Assembly: GCA_029339505.1 (NCBI GenBank)
Contig: JAQISU010000081.1
Span: 17,460,001 to 17,524,000, forward strand
Origin: Unio delphinus
Lineage: Eukaryota > Mollusca > Bivalvia > Unionida > Unionidae
Direction of reading: 5' to 3'
Length of the DNA: 64,000 nucleotides
Shown one piece after another: positions 52,984 through 62,464 of this stretch. A program made the translations under genes and the position numbers. The notes beneath the pieces were generated by a model that did no database searches, was not told the origin of the DNA, and saw only the letters and a list, made by a program, of their open reading frames with translations. Numbering within the stretch: the stretch's first letter is position 1; each line of letters starts with the position of its first letter.

Positions 52984-53445
52984 CTGAAGAAGAAAAAAAC
53001 AATGTCAAAATTTGTATGTTGGACTAAGCTAGGAACGATGTCTTAAAACAAGAATGATAGTTATATACCATAACATTGAACCATTTCACTAAACAGGCTT
53101 GTTTCATATTGTAAGAATATAATCCTATACAAACCATCTTCCAACCTGCACATACAGGTCAACCCTAAGTGAGTTAATGTTGCTAATATTAAGTGGCATA
53201 AGGTGTATCTACACATATAGAACATTATCTCAATATTATATGCCATAATTACAGCATACTGTATGAAAAATGTACATTCATACTACGATCATGTTGATAG
53301 ATGCTTTCATAAGAACCCAAGTCAGAGCTAAATCTCAAAATTCGATGAGGATCCATTATATTGGGAGGCTGTTCCCGGAAATGATACTGTGTCATCCTTC
53401 AAAGTAGAATAGATCAACACATTGTCCATGGTGCTTGACCAAACA

Positions 53446-53446
<1 letters not shown>

Positions 53447-53503
<57 letters not shown>
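53447..53503 (+). repeat. Poly(A) tract of about 57 bases
   Basis: Uninterrupted A run in EIF3B intron 52984-54671. No recognisable retroposed sequence precedes it. Lys-rich frames here are artefacts. Confidence 0.95.
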
Positions 53504-53506
<3 letters not shown>

Positions 53507-54671
53507 ACACAAGCTCCCACCAGGATGTGGAAGATCATGGCAGAAAAGGGTGCACCTATCTCCTTGTTGAAGAAGGTGATAGTCCAAAGGCTTTACCTCT
53601 GGGCCTCCCTTATCAACTTGTCCAGTGAATGATAGGTGAGGAGCTTAAATCTGAAAATGCATGTGAGATTATTAAAGCTGTACCTGTTTTGAAAGGTCCA
53701 GATATGCTGCCAGTGACCTTTAATGATGTCTGTTGTTAGTCCAACAGATCCTGTGATGCCATTGAGAAAAAGAGGTCTCTGACAACTTTTCATGTCAAGA
53801 GATGCTCATAACAACATGTTCTTGCTGTGGTCTAGCAAGACCTTCAGTGTTTTCAAGGTAGCATCCTGAGGTGAATTAAGCTCAACTCAAAGTTTAATTA
53901 ATATGGAGAATACATGATGCTATACCTTTGCTACAACCTCCCTACAAATACTCATTCATGTTCCTCCTTTGAGAGACTGAAGGAAGCCACAAAGAATGAT
54001 TGGCATGCAAAGTCATAGTTGAATATTAACCTGGAGCCCAGTCCATGCCCCAGCTTATATCCATACATCCCATCAACAGTGTATCCCCTAGGGGTCCAAG
54101 ACCGCCAATTAAGTTAACAAAAACTGCCATTCCAAATGTCATGGAGGCCAATGGCTTTTTTCTAGATCTCTGACCTGTGCAATTTTTGCCCCATCCCATC
54201 CCCCACATTGCAGTGATATTTATCTCTTCAACTGTAAGGAAAACAAAAGCTGACACATGTCCAATAAACGTCAATGTAAATGTTGCCTTTCCTACTTTTG
54301 TTTTACTCTAAGCACGACATAATTTGCCTACACATTTTTTAGTTATAACAACATATCTAGATAATGAAAAAGACATTTTGCATTTTTAAAAATTCCACAC
54401 ATTAACACATCCAAGGTAATCCTGCAAGATGGTATGGTCCACTGCAAGATGGTATGGTCCACTGACCATTTTCATTTAATCTAATCTTAAAACGTAGATA
54501 TGGATATGCCAGTATCCCAATTTTACTGCAACAATCATATCTGCCTATTTTGGCCATCATACCATAACCATTTCAGTAAGGCTTACAATAATATCACAAG
54601 AGTCAACAGGTCTGCATTAAGTAAACACAAATATTTGCAAACTCGTTATAAACTACCAAGAATATTCTTAC
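53504..54671. other. Intronic sequence, unassigned, with a 82-codon minus frame
   Basis: The minus frame at 54026-54274 contains 'FGMAVFVNLIGGLGPLGD', which is faintly like a membrane transporter segment, but I cannot identify it and the neighbouring sequence does not continue the match. A 20-bp tandem duplication 'gcaagatggtatggtccact' occurs at ~54423-54463. Confidence 0.3.
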
Positions 54672-54797
54672 CTTTATCTCATCTGGTGTTAGAACTGATG
54701 GTGGTCTTGGTCGCCATAGCAACTGGCAGAATCGTTCCATTGGCTGCTTTGACAGCAGACGACCTTGGAAAGACCAGATCCAGTAGGCATTATCCAC
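54672..54797 (-). CDS. EIF3B: EIF3B coding exon (end of beta-propeller)
   Basis: 42 codons, phase 0 at both ends; acceptor '..gtttttaaag' before 54797 and donor 'gtaaga' after 54672. Encodes '[19 protein letters not shown]' then '[17 protein letters not shown]' and 'TPDEIK'. 'WRPRPP' and 'FCQLLW' are hallmark eIF3b residues closing the WD40-like nine-bladed propeller (eIF2A-type domain) that sits on the small ribosomal subunit. The upstream intron (54798-59537) hosts an antisense LINE copy. Confidence 0.96.
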
Positions 54798-56494
54798 CTT
54801 TAAAAACAAAAAATTACACATTATTGATCTAATAATTCATTCCTAGGTCTGATTTAACATATAGTACATGCATTTATAAGGTGTAAGAAACCCATCAGTG
54901 TGCAATGTGCGGAATGGGGTGAGGGAGATCTCAGTAATGTCTTCTATTCAGGATATTATAAGTTATAATTAACTTTCAAACCAAACAGCAATACTATATT
55001 TTTCTTAATTAAATGAAGACTATATTTTTACCACAAATTGCAGTAGACTTTTCAAGCTTTCCTACCAAATAAACATTTTATGCAAGATAAATATATTGCC
55101 CACTACAGAATAACATTCCAACATAACAAGATTTTAATAGACCTGATCATAATATTCTACAGTCTACCATTGTATCCCACGAACTTGCATCAGATCACCT
55201 CTGCATTACATGCCATCTGGACATATCAGTCCAGTCCCTAACCCTCCACCATTTGTTAACTAACAAAAAACAGACATATGATAAATAGAACCAAACTATG
55301 CATGCCATTCAAGCAAACCTAATAACTTTCTTACCTCCTACAGCAGAACAACTCAATAACTGCTAAAAGACATGGAGATTTCCAGTTGCCTAGAGCTCTT
55401 CAAGATAACTAACAAACTAATGTCAAGGAACAAATGTACACCACTTTCAACTACCTTCTCTCCAGTAGACCTTCCAGGCCTGTTTGCAAATTTCTTCCGT
55501 AACAAGGTACAAACCATTCGAGATGAACTTGACAACACAATTTCAAATGACTCATCACCATAGTTACAATCCTGAATATCAGTGACAACCATTAGCAGCA
55601 TATGAACCTCTCTCGATGGATTTAGTATGGACAATGGTGATAAAAAGTGCAACAAAGTCATGTGAACTTATTCAATTCCAACATCACTGCTGCTTGCTTT
55701 CACTAACTAATGTTATTAATACCTCTCTCTCAATTGGGGAATACCAATATTTTTTCAAAATTGCCATTGTAAAGCCTCTGCTGAAGAAACCATCACTCGA
55801 CCATAACAATTAATAGAACTACCACCCAGTTCCTAATCTCCCGTTCATGTAAATAATCTAGGATAAAGTTACTGTATCTGATCTATATTCAAAGTCTTTA
55901 AAGCAATGTACAGTCGGCATATCACCATTGCCACAGTACTGAAACTACACTTCTGAAAGTATTTAATAACATTCTCTCTGCTTTGGACTGTGGAAAGATT
56001 ACAGTCCTCGCCCTTCTTGATTTATCTGCAGTATTTTGACACAATAGACCATGATATATTACTTCACTGTCAAAAGCATGTATTTGGCATTCACACTACA
56101 GCCTTACTGTTGTTCAAGTCTTGCTTAGTCAACAGGACACAAATTGTATATGCAAATGGAATACACTCCAGCCCAGTTTATCTATTTTGTGGTGTATCAC
56201 AGGGGCCTGTTATTGTACATGTTCTTTTCATTCTATACACTCAGCTGCTCTCAAGTGTCATAGATCTTCATCCAGTGTCTCGCCAATTGTATGCTGATGA
56301 CACCCAAATATACAAGTATAGCCACCCAACTGAAGGTGATGCTACCATCTAACGAGTAGAGAGGTGCATTTCTGATGAAATCATGGATGACATATCACAA
56401 GCTGCAGTTGAATGATGATACAAATCCAGAATCCATTCTGATCACAACACAAAGACTCTCATTCACATCCTTTACCTCAAACAATACATATCAG

Positions 56495-57557
56495 CATAGC
56501 TGCCAACCAGAGTGCAAAAATACTGATTTTCAGGAACAAATACTGTTTTTTAAATTTCAATGCATATATTTACAACATATACACCATCAGTAAAGTTGGA
56601 CAGTGCCTTACATAATTATTTACTGTCAAAGATGTACAGGTTGCACATTTGTACCTTCTGGAGTTGTACCATGTTCCATCTGGGTGCCTATTCAAAAGGT
56701 GCAAGAGTGCAACACATTCAAACACAAGCTATTTAAAGGAGCCCGTTCCATGTCTAATTTCTTTTTCAATCATCGATTCCAAAGTAGCAACTTTCATTGA
56801 TTATTTTCTTATTGACATGTTTTCGTTCAAGCATAAGAGTTATTCTTTGCGATTTTAATGTCTGGAAAACGTGCAAGATAAATCACCAGCAACACTAGTA
56901 ACTGAAAAAGGAAGGTTTATTTCTAAAAGAAATTTAAAAATCAAATTTCGATAAATGTACATTAAGGTTCTCTCTGACATTTATCTACGTCATAAGTTCA
57001 GGCTGAGCTGCGTCTGATGAAGCAGGACGCTGATATTTATTAGCTTTTTTGTGCTCTTACATTTCATGGGCGCCTTGATACCCAATAGTGAAATCATGTT
57101 ACACAATTTGCAAAACATCAAGTTTTCTCCTTTACTATATGGTTTCACAAATCTATACAAGACGGCATAAATATCCTTCCAGTTGTCTCCTATTTTTCCT
57201 GGAGAAAATTCTGAATATTCTGCCTTCAAATGCATCATGATTAGAATCTGAATATTACGAACACGAGATACAGCAACAGCGGTAACTATTGAGAAATCCC
57301 ATGGCAGATAACGACAGGCCTGGTAGCCTCGATTTCGAATGCACCAATCGTATTGTAGAACTGTATTCGGATATACATGTGATATATTCTGTCAAAATAG
57401 AACAGAGTGCGCATTCTAAATTGACAATTCCAAAGAAATTTTATTATTATTTTTAATTAAAAAACATTTTTTTGCCAAAAAAAAACGTACACCCGTATTC
57501 AGGTTCAAAATAAAGGACAAATATGGAAGAAAAAAAAAAGGACAGTTGGCAGCTATG
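56495..57557. mobile_element. ~1.06 kb TIR transposon (probably hAT-like) inside the LINE
   Basis: Both ends read 'catagctgccaac' inward (a perfect 13-bp inverted repeat), and 'tatcag' is duplicated at 56489-56494 and 57558-57563. If one CA at the left end is shared with the element, the duplication is the 8-bp 'tatcagca' expected for hAT. The other LINE copy supplies the empty site 'caatacatatcagcaacacc'. Between the ends, the minus strand at 57238-56990 reads 'WKDIYAVLYRFVKPYSKGEN' and 'FCKLCNM', then with one frameshift '..HE..EHKKAN': a possible BED-like C2H2 finger of a transposase relic. Confidence 0.7.
56990..57238 (-). pseudogene. Possible transposase zinc-finger relic
   Basis: Open frame of 82 codons inside the transposon above. 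'FCKLCN' supplies a CxxC pair; the matching His pair appears only after a frame change near 57060, in 'HEM.EHKKANKYQRP'. BED and related fingers at the N-terminus of hAT-like transposases have this spacing, so a decayed transposase N-terminus is plausible. No catalytic DDE region or dimerisation domain is present. Confidence 0.35.
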
Positions 57558-58211
57558 TATCAGCAACACCAACATTAAATTCACACAGTATGAAAACTAG
57601 GTGTTACTCTAAACAGTACTCTCACATTGCACCAACATGTCATGAACATATGCAAGGCTGTATATCTTGAGCTGAGATGCATCAGCCACATTCGCAAATA
57701 TCTTTCAGTTGATTCCACTAAAGCACTTGTGTGTTCCTTAGTACTTTAAAGACTGGACTATTGTAACTCAATTCTGTCTGGTTCGTCACAATATTTACTC
57801 CAGAAACTTCAAAACAAAGTTCAAAACACAGCTGCTCGGATCATCTTTATAGTACGATCAGAGCACACCTCACCACTGCTCTGTACCCTACACTGGCTAT
57901 CCATTCAATCCAGAATCAAACACAAAATTTGTTCTCTGTGATACGTTTCAATGACAGACTACAGTCCAGCATACCAATCTGGCTTCACCCACGTGTGAAC
58001 ACCAGCAAGATATTTATGCCTCTTTTGACAATCGTATACTCATTATTTCCACTATGAAAACGAAGTCATATGGACAACGTTCTTTTGCATACCAGGACCC
58101 AGCAAAGTGGGACGAATTGCCCATTGAAATTAGACACAAAGACACAGCGATCCCTTTCAAGAGTGCTCTTAAAACTCACCTTTTCGACTACAGGAAAAAA
58201 CTTAAAGACCA

Positions 58212-59176
58212 ATCAAAAGGGGAAGAAATAATGTATGGAAAATTATTAAGCCAAAACACAAAACTAAAATGTATCAATGATGATCTTGGTCGATATATAT
58301 CAGAATTTTTACTCATATTACAATAATTCCTTCTTTAAAGTACGAGTTATGTGAATATACACTGGTTATGTGCCTTATCCAATTAAAATACATGCAAACC
58401 CCCAACACCCATGAGAGATATAAGCATAACTATTGTTATTGTAAGTGGCAAAAGGGTGTAATTTATGCATAGAAAGAGTAATCTATTTAGTACAAGACAG
58501 AATTACTGCATGTATATAAAATGTATATTCATATTGGCTACAAGCCTGGAAAATTAGGGACAAAAGGGTAAAAATGTATAATTGTATTGAAAAATTTACA
58601 ACACTTACTCAAAAATAAAAATTCCATGTGGATGCCAGAAGAATGATTAAAAACATATCATGTTTATGTGCAGTTATATAACACTATTTACATAAGTAAA
58701 TACAAATGTTGCAGAAATCTAATCTGAAAACAAATTAGGTGAAATGAAGCATTCCAAATAATGGCGTTAAAAAACTTGATATGAAATGATTTAACGTAAA
58801 ATATTGGGAAGGAAGAAAACAAACTGTTCTGGTTATAATGGCATATTATATGCTAGAAACTGGTTTTATGTTGTAAGTTACCATAAATACAGGAAAGGAT
58901 GAAAAATACTCAGTTTGTATGTGAGAAACAGATGCCACAAAGTACTGGAAAAGACTTGAAAGCACTGAAAAAACTTCATCTTCTGCCAAATTTTTCTTGT
59001 GGTTTAATTTTTTAATGAAACTTTGTGATTTTTCTAATACGGCGACATGATTCATGAGCAGGCTTTGGAAATTGGGACATTCATGCCAAATTCAGGATGA
59101 TGGGCATCTCTGTACAAGATCTTATTGAGTGTCCCAAGAATAAATTGTACAAGGGTGTACTGTAAAGCATTACGTA
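58212..59176. other. Intronic sequence, unassigned
   Basis: Nothing recognised. Confidence 0.4.
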
Positions 59177-59241
59177 TATCCATCCATCCATCCATACATA
59201 CATACATACATACATACATACATACATACATACATACATAA
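59177..59241. repeat. (CCAT)n-(CATA)n microsatellite
   Basis: Three or four CCAT units then about 12 CATA units; it lies 300 bp from an EIF3B exon. Confidence 0.95.
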
Positions 59242-59537
59242 AAACACAAGCTATATTTTAGTATGAATGTAAACTTCTTTAAGACATTTAAAATATTGAA
59301 AGCAATTCCTGTGATGTGCAGTTTGATAATGCTTTATGTTTGATTAGTATGAACACATCTGTGCTGACACAGCATGCAAGAACACAGCATTTTGGTAGGT
59401 ACATGCATGGTAAAACAATAACAAATATTTATTTTTTGTCCATCCATAATTTTGTTTGTATTCTACAATGAAAGATATGCTAACCAGATGGCACGAAAAT
59501 ATTGTTTTAAAGTAATATATCCAGACGTCCTTATTAC

Positions 59538-59676
59538 CTTGTGACCCCACCAACTGACCCCTGTTGCCACATATCTCCCTGTAGGATCCCACTCGACATC
59601 TGTGGCCATGAAATGCTCTGTCTGTGCCATTACAGTCATGTCTGCACTGTCCACAAATTCCAACACTCCATTCATG
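59538..59676 (-). CDS. EIF3B: EIF3B coding exon (beta-propeller blades)
   Basis: Acceptor 'caaaattgcag' before 59676 and donor 'gtaata' after 59538; one base completes an Asn codon, then 46 codons. Encodes '[20 protein letters not shown]', '[19 protein letters not shown]' and 'VSWWGHK', nearly identical in pattern to vertebrate '..[21 protein letters not shown]'. The SWW motif and 'EWDPTGRY' are diagnostic of eIF3b. Confidence 0.97.
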
Positions 59677-60019
59677 CTGCAATTTTGAGATCTCAGATTA
59701 TAAATAAAGTACACTGTACAATGTTGTTACTGGTTGTTCATATGCAGCACTGATTTTTTTTTGCTTTGGTCTAACAATTTTGGTAATGCAGTGCAAAATA
59801 GGTAAGATTATTTTGGGGGTTTTAGACAAAATATTTTTAATACTAAGAAACCTTATTTAACTGCAGCCTTTGATATATACTGCTGAGATCTGAGCAAAGA
59901 AAATCATATCTGAAAAGAATCAGAAGTACAAAAATGCATTACTATGTAATGGAGATGAGCCTTTAAAAACTTTACCCCTTAGAGAGTTGATATTAAAAAT
60001 CACTGTATGGTTTTCTTAC

Positions 60020-60098
60020 TTTCTCAGTCCTGCCAGTACAACAAACTGTCCCATCGGACTCCAGAAAAGGTGGTTTGCTGATCTCCTCTCCAGTACTT
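60020..60098 (-). CDS. EIF3B: EIF3B coding exon (beta-propeller, 'FWSP.[10 protein letters not shown]')
   Basis: 79 bp between acceptor 'ttggttttgcag' and donor 'gtaaga'; begins with two bases completing Lys and ends with two bases of an Asn codon. Encodes 'VLERRSANHLFWSP' + '[11 protein letters not shown]', matching '[21 protein letters not shown]' of vertebrates. The next intron is only 343 bp, the shortest here. A longer open frame reads through the acceptor into the intron and should not be taken as the exon. Confidence 0.96.
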
Positions 60099-61149
60099 CT
60101 GCAAAACCAAAAGTGTGTGGACTTGTAAAATTTACTCCATTTGTACAGGTAGGAAATCCAACAAATAGGGAATAGATAACTGTTTCAGAATAGAGGCCAG
60201 CAACATCCTTGGCATGAATCTCTATTACCAATAAATTGGATTTCATACCAACAATTGCATCAGATGTCAACAGAGGTTTGATTGGTTAATACATTTAACA
60301 AAAATACAACACTTTGTTGCGTTCAATAAGGATAGCATCAAGCACTGTTAGCACTACAATTCTGTTTAACAATCTGCCTATAGTACAACAAAACAAATTT
60401 TCATGCACTGATTCTGAAAACATACTTATCATAACTGTTAGATTCTCTTAATTCAGTAATTCTTAATTCTAGCATTAGTGAATGCAGTCCTGGTCTCACG
60501 ACTGATGCAAATTCTACAAAATTTGCGATCAACACAAGCAAAACACTCCACACAAATATGCTCTGTGCTTGTTCACGTCTTGTGATTTGACGTCAGTACC
60601 CTTTTAGCAATGCATGTGACAATAGCAATATTAAGGTGAAACAATATGCTTGTGACACATCTACACAACCTGGAAAGATGACTAAACTGATGCCAAAAAT
60701 AAATTTTAAATGAGACGTGTAATGCAAAAATTGTCAAAATAATAATCTTCTTTATGTCAGACATGACAGAGGAGTTATATTATTATCACATTCTTTTCAA
60801 TTCTGGCAATCCAATCATATCTAGAATAGCTTCCTTGAATGGGAACTATAAGTCCTGGAAAAGGAAAGTATTACAACTGTTAAAAGAGAACTATGGACAA
60901 CAACGACTACCCTTCTACAAATGAACACAAGGCAACGAACTCTCATGGTCTGAAGTCTGACCAATTCCTTTGCCAATTCCAAACTATTATCCCACTAGCA
61001 CATTCAGTCACTGACAACACGTATCAAAATATATGACGACATTTCAAACTTGTTCCCCATGTATGATTTAAATCTCGTCATTTACATGTGGTTACAGTTT
61101 CACTTTAATATCAGTGGTTCAGAAAGTATACCCTGGTCAATGTTACAAA

Positions 61150-61620
61150 TCATTCACATTTTTCCTTGCTGTAACCTTCACCATGAGGCAGAAAGAAAAA
61201 GTAGTATATATGATATACAACACACAGTCCATACACGATATATTGGCTCAAGTTTCATTACATCTTCAGTTGTTCAAAGTTGTACTCTGGAAAATTTTTA
61301 CAAGACAAAGAATTAAATTTTCTCTTGCTGTGACCTTCAGCTTGTGGGAGGCATGGCTATGCTTTGTCATACACCATCTATACACGATATCTAATTGCTA
61401 AAGTGTCATTAAATTATATTCAGTTGTTCCAAGTTAAACTCTTGACAAAATTTAAGTAAAAGAATTAAATTTTCCAAGACCTTGACTATGGTATATGACA
61501 CCATCTAGTCGAAACATTTTGAGTGGTTAAAAAGCCGTACACTGGACAAGGTTACTACTCATAGAAATATATTTCTCCTTGCTATGACGTTGACCTGGAT
61601 GGTGTGACAGCATCTCCATC
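61150..61620. repeat. Diverged ~100-165 bp tandem block in EIF3B intron
   Basis: 'tttccttgctgtaaccttca' near 61159, 'tctcttgctgtgaccttcag' near 61320, 'tccaagaccttgactatgg' near 61472 and 'ctccttgctatgacgttgac' near 61572 head successive units. They share 'catacacgatat', 'cagttgttc.aagtt' and 'acaa.gaattaaattttc'. A further 'attccttgctgtagt' at 61800 lies inside the next element. Confidence 0.6.
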
Positions 61621-61714
61621 CTTACCCAATAAACACTGGATAAGGATGTATGTACTGATATCTCTGAAATTATTTCAAAATTTGTTGTAAAATGTATCAA
61701 GATCACGTTAATTA

Positions 61715-62100
61715 CAGACCTGCCAGCTAAAAAAAAACTGAATTCTAGACTGGATTTCAAGGGTGGTTTAGAGGTGGAGAATGAATTAATTCATCAGTGT
61801 ATTCCTTGCTGTAGTGCACTTAACATTTAAACATTTTCCAAGGTAAATGTTCCTTGTCCAAATTAGGCATTTTATTAAAAAATCTAATAATAAACTGAAC
61901 ATGCAGCAAACCAAATGTTTCAACTCAACTTCACAAATGACAGCTGTTGAAACCAGAAATGAAAATGGAACTGGATTTGACCTTAAAATGATCAAATCAT
62001 GGAATGTGCAAAAATTATTATTTGTGGTATAATTTTTTTGCCATGCGAATCCAGGACGTTCCCCGATAACCTGAATAAATCAGGATAGTTGGCAGGTCTG
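61715..62100. mobile_element. Short TIR element (hAT-like MITE) in EIF3B intron
   Basis: Left end 'cagacctgccagcta' and right end (reverse complement) 'cagacctgccaactatcctg' are inverted repeats of ~15 bp. The interior is noncoding and 386 bp long overall. CA-starting ends with 'GCCAAC' recall the element at 56495 and known hAT-type ends. The flanks ('gttaatta' / 'aaattaaa') do not give a clean 8-bp duplication, so the insertion is old or the class uncertain. Confidence 0.6.
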
Positions 62101-62341
62101 AAATTAAATCTTGTATATATTTTTAAAATCTAAGAAGCCTCTTCATCTGCAATACAACTTTACAATCAAGAAAAGTTTTCTATAGTGATAATACTACAAA
62201 ATCTATATTGATACAAGATACACTCTAAAATCATATACCACTGTCAGCATAAATCACTGTCCTTGTTGTAGCCATTTAAGAAAAGCACTGCAAAGACAGT
62301 TGTTGCAATGTGTTAAAAACCAGATGTCAAAGTGAACTTAC

Positions 62342-62464
62342 TGATCTGCTCCACTTTCCCACCAGGTCGTATGTTATAGAAGGACACCGAAATTCTTGGA
62401 CTTTCACCGTGAATGTAGGCAAACTTGTGCCCATTTGGCTCCCAAGCAAATGCTAGTACATTTT
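62342..62464 (-). CDS. EIF3B: EIF3B coding exon (beta-propeller, 'FAWEPNG')
   Basis: The most upstream EIF3B exon in the window: acceptor 'ttttattgacag' before 62464, donor 'gtaagt' after 62342, 123 bp (two bases to finish Glu, 40 codons, one base). Encodes '[20 protein letters not shown]' then '[20 protein letters not shown]', aligned with vertebrate '..[37 protein letters not shown]'. The seven exons together give ~251 residues, about the last third of a typical ~800-residue eIF3b. The RRM domain and earlier propeller blades must lie beyond 64000. Confidence 0.96.

Larger units (their letters stand above)
55135..58211 (+). mobile_element. Second copy of the CR1/L2-like LINE, antisense in EIF3B intron, interrupted by a DNA transposon
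   Basis: Plus-strand relative of the LINE at 32.5-36.3 kb, starting in the endonuclease C-terminus. It has 'NKLMSRNKCTPLSTTFSP' and 'FANFFRNKVQTIRDELDN', then an RT with 'FDTIDHDILLHCQKHVF', 'SCLVNRTQIVYANGIHSSP' and motif C 'YADDTQIYKYSHPTEGDA'. The C-terminal 'YGQRSFAYQDPAKWDELP' and 'FKSALKTHLF' follow at 58070-58190. Many stops and frameshifts. The 3' untranslated end is missing; similarity stops at 'aaacttaaagacc' (58211). It is split by the element at 56495-57557. Confidence 0.88.

Noticed and set aside
53422..53632. Lys-rich frames and a processed pseudogene
   Set aside because: The Lys run is a poly(A) tract. No recognisable cDNA-like sequence lies upstream of it on the plus strand, so a retrocopy is not supported.
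54026..54274. SLC16/MFS-like transporter exon on the minus strand
   Set aside because: A single faint resemblance ('FGMAVFVNLIGG') without consistent flanking segments; it lies within an EIF3B intron and is probably chance or an unrecognised relic.
59052..59249. Met-Tyr-Val-Cys repeat protein
   Set aside because: Translation of the CATA microsatellite.
59344..59682. Longer minus-strand frame as an EIF3B exon variant
   Set aside because: The correct frame for 59538-59676 is a different one; this frame overlaps it only as a shadow and runs into intron.
60099..60270. Extension of the EIF3B exon upstream of 60098
   Set aside because: The open frame continues past the acceptor, but the conserved protein stops there and joins exactly to the exon ending at 62342.
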